From: Gammaproteobacteria bacterium
GTDB lineage: Bacteria > Pseudomonadota > Gammaproteobacteria > Burkholderiales > Burkholderiaceae_B
Length of the DNA stretch: 64,000 bases
NCBI GenBank assembly: GCA_030832095.1
Contig: JAURJT010000014.1
Span: forward strand, 1-64,000
Direction of reading: 5' to 3'
The notes beneath the pieces are model-generated. The model was not told where the DNA came from. It searched no databases and worked only from the letters and a program-made list of their open reading frames with translations. Made by a program: the position numbers and the translations under genes. Of this stretch, positions 8,192-17,648 are shown one piece after another. The first letter of the stretch is position 1; every line of letters begins with the position of its first letter.

Positions 8192-9184
8192 ATGTTGCAA
8201 TGGTCTAAAAAAGTGGTGTGTTTGTTCGCTGGGTTGATGCTGAGCGCAGGAGCCCTTGCCCAGTCCGAGGCGTGGCCAAGTCGGGCGATCACGATCATCA
8301 ACGGATTTCCAAATGGTGCGGGCACTGATCTATATGCCCGTAAGCTTGGTGAGGCGCTAACCGCTGTTTTAGGCGTGCCGATTGTGGCAGACAGCAAGAC
8401 AGGGGCTGGGGGTAACCTGGCGTCTGATTTTGTGGCGCGCGCGCAGCCTGATGGCTACACATTTTTACTAGCCACGGCCGGGACGCACGCCATTAACGCA
8501 GCGCTGTACAAAAAGCTAAGTTTTGATGTCGAGCGAGACTTTACGCATATTGCGATTTTGGGTGACGTGCCAAACGTGCTTTTAATCAATACTAAAAAAC
8601 ACCCCACGATTAAAACCTGTGCCGAGTTGCTCACGTTGATTCGTGCCAACCCAGGCAAACTCAATTATGGCTCGACGGGCAATGGTGCCTCGACCCACCT
8701 GTCGGCTGCGCAGTTTGCCAGCGCAGCTAAAGTCGATATCGTGCACGTGCCTTATCGCGGACAGGGCCCCGCGATGACCGCCTTACTGGCGGGCGACGTC
8801 GACCTCTTCTTCAACCAAAGCGCGCCGGCAATCGCCTCGATCAAAGGTGGTTTAAATATCGGTTTAGCTGTCACCACTCCTGCCGCTTTAGCCGCTTTGC
8901 CCAGCGTGCCGCCGATGGCGCAGGCCTGTAATTTGCCCGGCTTTGAGAGTAGCACTTGGTATGGTTTGCTGGCACCCGCAAAGTTGCCCGCGGCGATTGC
9001 TGCCAAAATGAGCGCGGCGGTCGCCCAAGTCATTTCAACGCCAGAGTTCAAAAAATGGCTGACTGACACCCAAGGAATCACCCCTGCGCAAGATCCTAGC
9101 CCAACGGCGTTTGCAAAGATTCACAAGGCTGATATTGCCAAATGGGCTGAAATTGTGCGTATTTCGGGGGCGCAAGTTGATTAA
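8192..9184 (+). CDS. Bug/TctC-family tripartite tricarboxylate receptor (1)
   Basis: A periplasmic binding protein of 330 residues that captures a small carboxylate or similar polar solute. The start at 8192 is preferred over an in-frame ATG at 8144 because AAGGAG at 8179-8184 is properly spaced and a signal peptide (MLQWSKKVVCLFAGLMLSAG, cleavage near ALA-Q) then begins the protein. Family landmarks: WPSRAITIINGFPNGAGTD, DGYTFLLATAGTHAIN, HVPYRGQGPAMTALLAGDVD. The usual P-PGG of the first ligand loop is replaced by F-P-N-G-A-G, so ligand contacts may differ from its relatives here. No TctA/TctB genes are adjacent. Confidence 0.9.
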   Translation: MLQWSKKVVCLFAGLMLSAGALAQSEAWPSRAITIINGFPNGAGTDLYARKLGEALTAVLGVPIVADSKTGAGGNLASDFVARAQPDGYTFLLATAGTHAINAALYKKLSFDVERDFTHIAILGDVPNVLLINTKKHPTIKTCAELLTLIRANPGKLNYGSTGNGASTHLSAAQFASAAKVDIVHVPYRGQGPAMTALLAGDVDLFFNQSAPAIASIKGGLNIGLAVTTPAALAALPSVPPMAQACNLPGFESSTWYGLLAPAKLPAAIAAKMSAAVAQVISTPEFKKWLTDTQGITPAQDPSPTAFAKIHKADIAKWAEIVRISGAQVD

Positions 9185-9311
9185 CAGGCGTTTCAGTCTG
9201 GTCAGGTCAAAGATTTGCTTTTAAAACATTGTTAATTTACTTAATTCGGTAGCAGATCGTGACTTATATTTGTTTTATGATCAGCCATTGATATTTTTTA
9301 TCGTTTTGATT

Positions 9312-10880
9312 ATGAATCGATTTGCGTTGTCTTGTTGGCTGGCTAGCGCTAGCCTCGCGTTGTCAGGGTGTGTGGTCGGGCCCGATTATGTGCGGCCCGC
9401 CACCAAGGTCCAAAACCAATTTACGCAACCTAAACAAACTGAATTTACCGAGGCGCTCGAGGTAACCAACGCTCAACGCATCAATCCGGTTGCTTGGTGG
9501 GCTAGTTTTAAAGACCCAATCCTGAATCAATTGCTCGCTCGCGCCGCCAGCGACAACCTGAGTTTGCAGCGCGCTGCCGTGCGTGTGGCGCAAGCGCGTT
9601 CACAATTTGGGGTGTCTGAGGCCACGCTTTTGCCGACAGCAGCGCTCACTGGTTCTGCGTCGCGCAATGACAATCCAAACGCCTTCACTCGATATCTCAA
9701 CACCTCGCCGCTATCAAATACCCGTAATCTGATGATTCAGGCCAACTGGGAAATCGACTTCTGGGGTAAGTATCGTCGTGGCATCGAAAGCACGCTGTCC
9801 TCTTATATCTCGGTGGCGGCGGCTTATTATTCAGCCGACGTGTCACTGGCCTCTGATGTGGCCAACGCCTATATCAACATCCGCAACTACGAAGGTTTAA
9901 TTCAAGTTGCAAAAAATAACTTGGCCTTTCAGGCTGAAAGCTTGCGTATTGCCCGGTCGCGCTTCGATAATGGGTCAACCTCATTGCTCGACTTAAGTCA
10001 GTCTGAATCGCAATACCAGCAAACAAAATCACAAATCCCCACGCTGATTGCTTCGCTCAAAATGGCTCAGTACACGATGAGCATCTTGTTGGGTGAATCC
10101 CCCGACTATTACGAGCAAAACTTTCAAAGTAGCAAAGCGGCTCTTGTGGCGCCTGCGGCGTTACAAGTGGGTATTCCAAAAGATTTGCTCCGGCGTCGTC
10201 CTGATATTTTGCAAGCTGAATACGCGGCGGCGGCGCAGTCAGCCCTAATCGGTGTGAACGAAGCGGCGCTATATCCAAGTTTTACCTTGAGTGGCTTTTT
10301 TGGTTTCCAAAGCGTCACAACCGCCAACACAAACCAGTCGGGCTTGTTTTCTTGGGATAACCGTAACACCTCACTGGCTGGCGGCTTTTTGTTTCCGCTG
10401 TTTTACCGGGGCGCAATCACCGATCAAATTCGGGTTCAGGATGCTGCGTTTCAACAAAGCGTGCTGACCTACCAAAACCTGGTGCTGCAGGCACAAAAAG
10501 AGGTGCAAGACGCACTCATCACGATTTCAACCACGCGCAGTTCAGCCGCCGACCTTAAAAAATCAGTGATTGCCGCCGAGCAAGCGGCAAAACTAGCGGT
10601 TGAGCGCTATAGTGCGGGGCAGATTGATTACAACAACGTGATCCTTGCCCAACAGCAACTGTTGCTCGTGCAAAGTACCTTGGTACAAACCAACACCAAC
10701 CATTTACTTGGCTACGTCGCGGCGTTTAAATCGTTAGGTGGGGGATGGTCTGGCGATTTGTTGACGCCAGCGTTGCCTGACGCCATGGTGGCCGAAATGA
10801 AGCAACGTTCTAATTGGGGTAACGTTTTGAGTCACCAACCCGATCCACGTTTAGTTCAGTCTAGCGAGACCATTCAATGA
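9312..10880 (+). CDS. RND efflux system outer-membrane lipoprotein (OprM/NodT family)
   Basis: A 522-residue TolC-like outer-membrane channel. The start at 9312 gives a lipoprotein signal peptide with lipobox LALSGC, so the Cys is likely acylated; a longer in-frame start at 9270 would spoil the signal. The body has the two OEP repeats, with GPDYVRPA after the lipobox, WWASFKDP, DLLRRRPDILQAEY at the inter-repeat hinge and VERYSAGQIDYNNVILAQ near the end. It overlaps the adaptor gene by ATGA at 10877-10880, so the pump is one operon in the order channel, adaptor, pump. Confidence 0.92.
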   Translation: MNRFALSCWLASASLALSGCVVGPDYVRPATKVQNQFTQPKQTEFTEALEVTNAQRINPVAWWASFKDPILNQLLARAASDNLSLQRAAVRVAQARSQFGVSEATLLPTAALTGSASRNDNPNAFTRYLNTSPLSNTRNLMIQANWEIDFWGKYRRGIESTLSSYISVAAAYYSADVSLASDVANAYINIRNYEGLIQVAKNNLAFQAESLRIARSRFDNGSTSLLDLSQSESQYQQTKSQIPTLIASLKMAQYTMSILLGESPDYYEQNFQSSKAALVAPAALQVGIPKDLLRRRPDILQAEYAAAAQSALIGVNEAALYPSFTLSGFFGFQSVTTANTNQSGLFSWDNRNTSLAGGFLFPLFYRGAITDQIRVQDAAFQQSVLTYQNLVLQAQKEVQDALITISTTRSSAADLKKSVIAAEQAAKLAVERYSAGQIDYNNVILAQQQLLLVQSTLVQTNTNHLLGYVAAFKSLGGGWSGDLLTPALPDAMVAEMKQRSNWGNVLSHQPDPRLVQSSETIQ

Positions 10881-12001
10881 GCCCCTTCATGCATAAGCCG
10901 CTCATGCGCACCGCTTCCTTGACCATTGCTGTATTCATGGGCTTCACACTTGCAGGCTGCGAAAAAAAGCCAATCGTTGCAGCGCCGCCGATTAAGGTGA
11001 CGGTTGCCAAACCGGTGACTCAAGACGTGCGAAGCTACGAGATCTTTGACGGCGTAATTTCGCCGCTCTTGACTGTCAATCTTGAGGCGAGGGTGCCTGG
11101 CTACCTCAACAAAATCACCTTTCAAGACGGCGCGTTTGTGAAAAAAGATGAGTTGCTGTTTGTGATTGAGCAAGATCAGTATATTCAGCAGGTCAACCTG
11201 ACTGAGGCGATTTATAACGAAGCAAAAATCGAGTTGGCCCGCCAAAGGGCCCTGGTTAAAGACAAAGCCACTTCACAAGCCTCTGTGGACAAAGCCTTTT
11301 CGTCTTTTTTGCAGTCCGAAGCCAATTTAAAACTTGCACAGCTTAACTTGAGCTACACCGAGATACGCGCGCCCTTTGATGGTTTGATGGGGCGCCATTT
11401 AATCGACGTGGGCAATTATTTGGGTAGCAGTCCTCAAGGGATCAAGCTGGCAACGATTCAACAAATTAACCCAATCTATGTGTACTTTTATATCAACGAG
11501 CGTGATCTGCTGAAGTATCAACAACGCTACGTCAATGAAGAAAATCGTAAATCACTGGTCAACACGTTACCGGTTTACGTGCAATTGCAAGGTGAGACCG
11601 GCTTTCCTCACAAGGGTACGCTTGACTACTCTGCGAACTTGCTCAGCACCAGTACCGGGTCGCTGCAGTTGCGTGCTTCCTTGCCTAACGCTAAGTTTCA
11701 GCTTTTGCCTGGCTTATACGGAAAGGTGCTGGCCGAGTACGGTGAGTCGCGCAAGTCTGTCCTGATCCCGGCGCGCACCGCTCAGACCGATCAACAAGGC
11801 GATTATATTTTTGTGATGGACGACAACAAAAAAGTTGAACGTCGTGCGATTAAGACGGGGCAGCGTTTCGGCTCATTGATTGAAATCGTACAGGGTTTAA
11901 AAGAATCTGAAACGTTTGTGCTGAATGGCTTCATCAATATCAGCAATGGTCAGACTGTCAACCCCGAGATGGCAACGGTCGCACCTCTACCTGCACGTTA
12001 A
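10877..12001 (+). CDS. RND efflux periplasmic adaptor (membrane fusion protein)
   Basis: A 374-residue MexA/AcrA-like adaptor joining the inner-membrane pump to the outer-membrane channel. A lipoprotein signal ends in FTLAGC. The lipoyl-like half motifs (LEARVPGYLNKITFQDGAFVKK and APFDGLMGRHLIDVGNYLG) flank an alpha-hairpin, and the beta-barrel and membrane-proximal parts follow (VFALPARTAQTDQQGDYIFV-like region near residue 295). The start codon overlaps the preceding stop, implying coupled translation. Substrates of the pump cannot be inferred; I saw no TetR or MarR regulator beside it. Confidence 0.92.
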   Translation: MSPFMHKPLMRTASLTIAVFMGFTLAGCEKKPIVAAPPIKVTVAKPVTQDVRSYEIFDGVISPLLTVNLEARVPGYLNKITFQDGAFVKKDELLFVIEQDQYIQQVNLTEAIYNEAKIELARQRALVKDKATSQASVDKAFSSFLQSEANLKLAQLNLSYTEIRAPFDGLMGRHLIDVGNYLGSSPQGIKLATIQQINPIYVYFYINERDLLKYQQRYVNEENRKSLVNTLPVYVQLQGETGFPHKGTLDYSANLLSTSTGSLQLRASLPNAKFQLLPGLYGKVLAEYGESRKSVLIPARTAQTDQQGDYIFVMDDNKKVERRAIKTGQRFGSLIEIVQGLKESETFVLNGFINISNGQTVNPEMATVAPLPAR

Positions 12002-12029
12002 TTCAAACAGTCAGGCAACCGGACACCCC

Positions 12030-15000
12030 ATGCTTTCAAAATACTTTATCGAACGTCCCGTGCTGGGCAACGTGATTGCGCTCATCACGATGTTGATTGG
12101 CGCGGTGTCTATTTTTGGTCTGCCGATTGCGCAATACCCGCCGATGACGCCACCTACGGTGCAGGTGACCACCAACTGGCCTGGTGCCAGCGCAGCACTG
12201 GTGCAACAGTTAGTGGCAAGTAACGTCGAAAATCAGGTCAACGGCGTGGCAAACATGCTGTACATGCAATCCGATTCGACCAATGATGGGCGTTATACGC
12301 TGACCGTTACGTTTGAAGTGGGTACCGATCCAAATATTGCTCAGGTGAATGTGCAAAATAGGGTGGCTATCGCATTGCCATCCTTGCCTCAGGCCGTGCA
12401 GCGTCAGGGCGTGACTACCAAGGTGCAGTCCACTGCCATTTTGCAGTTTGTGACCCTGACCTCAAGCAACCCTGAACACGATGCGCTGTTTTTAAGTAAC
12501 TTCGCCAATTTGCAAATGCAGAACCGGCTGGCTCGCATTCCAGGCGTGGCCGCGGCAAACGTGTTTGGGGTCGGTAATTACAGTATGCGAGTTTGGCTCG
12601 ATCCAGCGCAGTTGAATATGCGCAGCCTGACTCCTGCTGATGTCAGCGCCGCGATTAGTCGACAAAACTTGATGTTGGCTGCAGGTCAGTTGGGCGCACC
12701 ACCGGTGCCCAGCGGTCAAGATTTTCAGTTGACCCTGAACGTGACCAGTGCGATGGACACGCCTGAGCAGTTTGGTCAGATCTTGATTAAAGTCGACGAG
12801 CAGGGCGAGATGACTCGGCTGCGAGATGTGGCTCGGCTTGAGATGGGTAGTCAGAACTACAGCCAATTCTTTCGCTTAGGAGATCGAGCTGCGGGTGGTA
12901 TCGCAATTTATCAGCTCCCCTCAGCAAACGCCATAGCGGTCGCAAAAGCCGTGCGTACCGAGATGGAAAAAATCTCAAAGAATTTTCCGAAAGAAATAAA
13001 ATGGGAAATCCCCTTTGACACCACGATGTTTGTGACGGCTTCAATCTCCGAGGTGTATCGCACCTTGTTTGAGGCCGGTATCTTGGTGTTGCTCGTCATC
13101 ATGCTGTTTTTGCAAGACTGGCGCGCAACGCTTGTGCCGGCAACGACCGTGCCGGTGACGCTGATTGGCGCTTTTGCCTGCATGGCAGCGATGGGCTTTT
13201 CGATTAACCTTCTGACCCTGTTTGCGATTGTGTTGTGTATTGGTATCGTGGTTGACGATGCCATCGTGGTGGTCGAAGGCGTTGCTAAAAAGGTCGAACA
13301 TGGGCAAACCCCACGTGAGGGGGCAATCAACGCCATGACCGAGCTGATGGGTCCGATTATCGGCATCACTCTGGTATTAATGGCCGTATTTTTGCCGGCC
13401 TCGTTTATCGCGGGTATCACGGGTCAGATGTATAAACAGTTCGCGTTGGTGATTGCAGCCACTGCGCTGATTAGCGGTATCAACGCCGTCACGCTTAAGC
13501 CAACACAGGCTGCGCAATTTATTCGTATCAAACCGGCAAACGAAAAAAAGAACTGGTTTTTTGCTGGTTTTGATCGCTATTTTGAAAAGTTATCAAACGG
13601 GTACGCGCACCTTTTGCAAGGTCTCATGAATAATCGTAAAACTGCCTCGGTGGTTGGGGGCTTACTGATTATTGGGGCGATCGTCGGGCTGATTAAGCTG
13701 CCCACCGGTTTTATCCCCAACGAAGATCAGGGCTATTTGATTGTGGCAACTTCGTTGCCTGACGCCGCGTCGCTTGAGCGCACTCAGCTCGGCATGCAGC
13801 GGGTCGTGAGCGCAATCGAAAAAGTGCCTGGTGTGGATCGGGTTGTATCGATTGGCGGTGTGAATCCGCTAAATAATAATGCGTCACAATCAAATGCTGG
13901 GGTTATGTATGTGATCTTGAAGCCCTGGGATGCACGCGGTAAAGGTCAGGATTTAAGGTCCATTTATCAAGGAATGAGCGCGGTGCTGCGTGAGATTCAA
14001 GAGGTCAAAGCGCAAGTGTTGCTGCCTCCGGCCATACCAGGTTTGGGCTTGTCTGGTGGTTTTCAAATGCAAATGATGCTGACTGATGGTAGCAACAACT
14101 TCAAGAAGCTCGAAGATGCGACCGAAAACTTTTTGGCTGCAGCGCGACAACTACCTGAGATTGCCGGGATTTTTACGCCCTTCAGAAACAACGTGCCGCA
14201 ACTGACACTTAGTTTTAATACGGCGCGCGCCGAGACTTTGGGTGTTTCGATTGGCGATGCGTATGATGTGTTGCAAAATTCGTTAGGTTCGTCGTACGTG
14301 AATCAATTTTTTAAATATGGTCAAACGTATCAAGTGTTCATGCAAGCCGACGGCAAAAGTCGAATGACTGCTGATCAGATCAGTCGTTTGTACGTCAAGA
14401 ACAAGTCTCGCGAAATGGTGCCACTTGGCTCGTTTATCGAGATCGTCGAAAGCACGGGCCCGGCCATCGCTTCGCAATACAACTTGTATCCAACTGCTGC
14501 TGTCTTGGGCGCTGGTAGCGCAGGCACGAGTTCTGGCCAGGTGATTGCGGCGCTCGAGAAACTTGCAAAAACGAATCTCCCTGATTCGGTGACCTTCGAA
14601 TGGACGGCGATGTCCTACCAAGAAAAACTCGTTGGTAGCACCGTTGTTCTAGTGTTTGCACTATCAATTTTGTTGGTTTACTTGGTGTTAGCGGCGCAGT
14701 ACGAGTCTTGGATCGCACCGATCCCGGTGATTCTCGCGGTACCGTTAGCCTTGGTGGGTACGGTTATTGCCTTGTTCTTCACTGGTCTTGCAAACAACAT
14801 TTATGTGCAGATTGGCTTAGTACTGATGATTGCGCTCGCCTCGAAAAACGCGATTTTGATCGTTGAAGTGGCGCTTGAGGCCAAGCATCAGGGTTTAAGT
14901 CTGGTAGATGCCGCGCTCAAGGCTTCGCACGAGAGGTTTCGTCCGATCGTGATGACTTCGATTGCGTTTATCTTGGGCGTGGTGCCCTTGTTGACTGCCT

Positions 15001-15146
15001 CGGGCGCGGGCGCTGCTGCGCGGGTATCGATTGGTATCACGGTGTTTAGTGGGATGATTGCCTCGACTTGCTTGGCGGTCGCTCTAGTGCCGATCTTTTT
15101 TGTGCAGATTGAAGGCTTGTTTGCTAAAAAAGAGGCCAAGGCTTAA
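12030..15146 (+). CDS. RND efflux inner-membrane pump (HAE-1 type)
   Basis: A 1038-residue proton-driven multidrug exporter of the AcrB/MexB type. The start at 12030 is chosen because the sequence MLSKYFIERPVLGNVIALI is the family N-terminus; the frame is open upstream to 11925 but that part overlaps the adaptor gene and lacks homology. The proton-relay pair in IVVDDAIVVVEGV falls at Asp409-Asp410. GQMYKQFALVIAATALISGINAVTL and the second-half IGLVLMIALASKNAILIVE are also typical. Twelve membrane segments and two large periplasmic loops are expected from length and pattern. It is followed 44 bases later by an unrelated dehydrogenase gene. Confidence 0.93.
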   Translation: MLSKYFIERPVLGNVIALITMLIGAVSIFGLPIAQYPPMTPPTVQVTTNWPGASAALVQQLVASNVENQVNGVANMLYMQSDSTNDGRYTLTVTFEVGTDPNIAQVNVQNRVAIALPSLPQAVQRQGVTTKVQSTAILQFVTLTSSNPEHDALFLSNFANLQMQNRLARIPGVAAANVFGVGNYSMRVWLDPAQLNMRSLTPADVSAAISRQNLMLAAGQLGAPPVPSGQDFQLTLNVTSAMDTPEQFGQILIKVDEQGEMTRLRDVARLEMGSQNYSQFFRLGDRAAGGIAIYQLPSANAIAVAKAVRTEMEKISKNFPKEIKWEIPFDTTMFVTASISEVYRTLFEAGILVLLVIMLFLQDWRATLVPATTVPVTLIGAFACMAAMGFSINLLTLFAIVLCIGIVVDDAIVVVEGVAKKVEHGQTPREGAINAMTELMGPIIGITLVLMAVFLPASFIAGITGQMYKQFALVIAATALISGINAVTLKPTQAAQFIRIKPANEKKNWFFAGFDRYFEKLSNGYAHLLQGLMNNRKTASVVGGLLIIGAIVGLIKLPTGFIPNEDQGYLIVATSLPDAASLERTQLGMQRVVSAIEKVPGVDRVVSIGGVNPLNNNASQSNAGVMYVILKPWDARGKGQDLRSIYQGMSAVLREIQEVKAQVLLPPAIPGLGLSGGFQMQMMLTDGSNNFKKLEDATENFLAAARQLPEIAGIFTPFRNNVPQLTLSFNTARAETLGVSIGDAYDVLQNSLGSSYVNQFFKYGQTYQVFMQADGKSRMTADQISRLYVKNKSREMVPLGSFIEIVESTGPAIASQYNLYPTAAVLGAGSAGTSSGQVIAALEKLAKTNLPDSVTFEWTAMSYQEKLVGSTVVLVFALSILLVYLVLAAQYESWIAPIPVILAVPLALVGTVIALFFTGLANNIYVQIGLVLMIALASKNAILIVEVALEAKHQGLSLVDAALKASHERFRPIVMTSIAFILGVVPLLTASGAGAAARVSIGITVFSGMIASTCLAVALVPIFFVQIEGLFAKKEAKA

Positions 15147-15190
15147 CACTGATTGCGGAGTGGCAAGCGGCAACGTTCACGGAGAATGAG

Positions 15191-16081
15191 ATGAATCAAG
15201 CGGTTCAGGCAGTGGAGTCAGTCGGTTTGGTTGGGCTCGGGGTCATGGGACGCGGTGTCGCCGCGAATTTACTCAAGAAAGGTTTCAGCGTGGTGGGGCG
15301 TGATGTCAACCCCGAGGCCTTGACGTGGCTTGAGTCAATCGGTGGGCATGCTGCAAGCCCCGAGTATTCGATCGCCGATCACTGTGATGTTGTGATCAGT
15401 TTCGTTGTCAATGATAAGCAAACCGAAGAGATGTTATTTGGTGCAGATGGCTTGGCGGCACAACTCAAGCCAGGCTCGGTGCTTATTACGTGTAGCACGA
15501 TGGCGCCGAAATATGTGCGGGATCTCGCCGAGCGACTTGCTGCCATGAAGATTCACCTGGTGGATGCACCGGTGACGGGGGGCAAGATCGGCGCGTCAAA
15601 CGGCACACTGACGATCATGGTGGCGGGCGAGCCTAGTATCTGCGATAGAGTTAAACCCATCCTTGCGACCTTTGGCAGCAAGATTTTTATCTTAGGTGAC
15701 GAGCAGGGCATGGGTAGCCAGATGAAGGTGGTGAATCAACTGTTATGCGGTGTGCATATTGCAGCCGCCGGCGAGGCGTTAGCCATGGCTAAGCGCGCAG
15801 GGTTGCCACTTGATACCACGCTTGAAATATTGAAGAGCGGCGCTGCATCGAGCTGGATGTTAGGTGACCGCGGTAATCGTATGATCACTGAATCCTTCGA
15901 CGATGTGACTTCGGCGGTTGATATTTTTGTGAAAGATTTAGGCTTGGTACTGGATGCTGCGCGCGAGCAGACGTTTGCAGCGTCTATGGCGCATGCGGCC
16001 TTTTTGCAATTTACGGCCTCAAGCAGTCACGGCTTAGGGCGTTTAGATGATGCGGCTGTGATCAAGAATTACACTGACTGA
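15191..16081 (+). CDS. 3-hydroxyisobutyrate dehydrogenase-family NAD(P) oxidoreductase
   Basis: A 296-residue beta-hydroxyacid dehydrogenase. Landmarks: the cofactor motif GLVGLGVMGRGVAANLL at residues 11-27, the substrate-binding signature DAPVTGGKIGASNGTL near residue 125, and the catalytic Lys in MKVVNQLLCGVH near residue 180. These residues are all intact, so it should be an active dehydrogenase for a hydroxyisobutyrate, tartronate semialdehyde or similar compound. A Shine-Dalgarno-like GGAGA precedes the ATG. It sits between the efflux operon and the small decarboxylase-like gene and may be co-transcribed with the latter. Confidence 0.87.
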   Translation: MNQAVQAVESVGLVGLGVMGRGVAANLLKKGFSVVGRDVNPEALTWLESIGGHAASPEYSIADHCDVVISFVVNDKQTEEMLFGADGLAAQLKPGSVLITCSTMAPKYVRDLAERLAAMKIHLVDAPVTGGKIGASNGTLTIMVAGEPSICDRVKPILATFGSKIFILGDEQGMGSQMKVVNQLLCGVHIAAAGEALAMAKRAGLPLDTTLEILKSGAASSWMLGDRGNRMITESFDDVTSAVDIFVKDLGLVLDAAREQTFAASMAHAAFLQFTASSSHGLGRLDDAAVIKNYTD

Positions 16082-16230
16082 GTGAAGCGAGCAACTCAGC
16101 GCTTGGCACGATGAGTATCGAGTCATGTTGTGCGTGGCCTCCAAGCAACGGCAGGTGACACCCCTGGGCTATGGTTCAGTCACTTTTTTATTATTTCCAA
16201 TCACAACCTACCACTAAAGAGACGTTAACT

Positions 16231-16755
16231 ATGGCACGCATTCCCTACGCAGACTTAACAAATCCCGAAGCCAAGCCACTGGTCGAGCGCATTGTCGCCG
16301 AGCGCGGTGGCGTCTTACACTTGTATCAAATGCTGTTGCATAGCCCACCGGTTGCAAGTGGTTGGTTGAACTACTTGACAGCGATTCGCCAACAAAGCAC
16401 CTTGCCAGGCGGTTTGCGCGAATTAGTGATTATGCGTATCGCCGTGCTCAATGGCGCGCCTTATGAAGCTGAACAGCATGCGCCGATTGCACTGCGTGAA
16501 GGGGTATCGCAAGTGCAACTTGATGATTTAGATAACTGGCAACAGTCCAAAAGCTACGACGCCACGCAGCGTGCTGTTTTGGCCTATACCGATGCGATGA
16601 CAAAAGATATCCATGTTTCGCCAGAGGTTTTTGCCGCTGTAAAGGCCGTCATGACAGACCGGTTACTCGTTGAGCTGACCGCAACCGTCGGAGCCTACAA
16701 CATGGTGTCGCGCTTTTTAGAGGCCTTGCAGATTCACTCGCATGACCAGCGATAA
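16231..16755 (+). CDS. Carboxymuconolactone decarboxylase (CMD/AhpD) family protein
   Basis: A 174-residue helical protein of the CMD superfamily. The ATG at 16231 is preferred over one at 16171, since MARIPYADLTNPEAKPLVERI is the usual beginning. The core LRELVIMRIAVLNGAPYEAEQHAPIALREGVS-type segment near residue 55 keeps the Glu and His of the family but has no Cys pair, so it is not a peroxidase-type AhpD with a redox C-x-x-C. The reaction is unknown; decarboxylation or dehalogenation of a lactone-like substrate would fit the family. Confidence 0.8.
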   Translation: MARIPYADLTNPEAKPLVERIVAERGGVLHLYQMLLHSPPVASGWLNYLTAIRQQSTLPGGLRELVIMRIAVLNGAPYEAEQHAPIALREGVSQVQLDDLDNWQQSKSYDATQRAVLAYTDAMTKDIHVSPEVFAAVKAVMTDRLLVELTATVGAYNMVSRFLEALQIHSHDQR

Positions 16756-17057
16756 CGGTTAAGTTTTGCTGAGTGATTGACGGTCAAATAAGTGTTTGAT
16801 GATCCTCTGAGTGCAAGCAACTAAGACATACTTTTTGGTTGCTTGCGAACTTAGTTCAGTGAATAGCGAAGTTAATTGACTGGATTAAAGAATTAGCCTA
16901 TTTGATTAAATTTTTGTGACTTTATGTTACTTGTGTCGTTTTGATGTTACTGTCGCTGTCTACTCCATTTAGCGAATAGTTTGTCTGATAAGCGCAAACC
17001 TCGCGTCGAGTGACAAGCGCTAGTACCGAGCGGTGCACTCAATCAACAGGATGATTT
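16756..17057. other. AT-rich intergenic region upstream of the DUF697-type gene
   Basis: No gene is supported here. The stretch is richer in A+T than its neighbours. A possible promoter is TTGACT at 16876-16881 followed after 17 bases by TATTTG at 16899-16904; the match to the -10 box is weak. No hairpin followed by a T-run was found. Confidence 0.4.
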
Positions 17058-17630
17058 ATGTCTACAAATGAACCGATTGACATTGAAGTCAGCGCGATTG
17101 AAGTGGCGCCTCAACCAATTGATGAATTGAAGCGCGCTAAGGTCGAGTCTGCCATCAACTACAGCATGTTGCTGTCGGGTGGCGTTGGTATCGTCCCGAT
17201 ACCGTTAGTGGATTTTGTTGGTGTCACGGCAATTCAGCTAGCCTTGGTGAAGCAACTAAGCTCGCTCTATGGTGTTGAATATACGTCTAGTGCCACCAAG
17301 CGTACGATCAGCGCTTTGATCGGTGGTGCGATTCCAGCCTTCGGTTCTAGCACTTTGGCAAGCTGGTTAAAATTCATCCCTGGGGTGGGTTCTGTCTTGG
17401 GTGGTTCAGCGATGATGCTGCTCTCTGGCGCTTCGACCTATGCCGTTGGGCACGTGTTTGCGCAGCACTTTGAGAAGGGTGGCACAATTCTTGACATCGA
17501 CGCGCGTGATGTTAAGACGCAGTTCAACCAATACTACGAAGCCGGTAAGAATAAATTTTCACATAAGAAAGCGACTGCAGAAACTGTAGAGGCTTCTGTC
17601 TCACCGATTGAAACTGCTCGTGCAGCCTAA
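17058..17630 (+). CDS. DUF697-type membrane-associated protein
   Basis: A 190-residue protein with two hydrophobic, glycine-rich stretches (about residues 36-60 and 95-130) and the pattern IVPIPLVDFVGVTAIQLALVK followed by LSSLYGVEY, typical of the DUF697/YcjF C-terminal domain that can follow small GTPases. Here it stands alone with no GTPase beside it. The C-terminal 50 residues are charged and probably soluble. A function such as stress-related membrane protein is only inference. It converges on the phosphopantetheinyl transferase gene 19 bases away. Confidence 0.7.
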   Translation: MSTNEPIDIEVSAIEVAPQPIDELKRAKVESAINYSMLLSGGVGIVPIPLVDFVGVTAIQLALVKQLSSLYGVEYTSSATKRTISALIGGAIPAFGSSTLASWLKFIPGVGSVLGGSAMMLLSGASTYAVGHVFAQHFEKGGTILDIDARDVKTQFNQYYEAGKNKFSHKKATAETVEASVSPIETARAA

Positions 17631-17648
17631 GTGAATTGAAATCGAAGG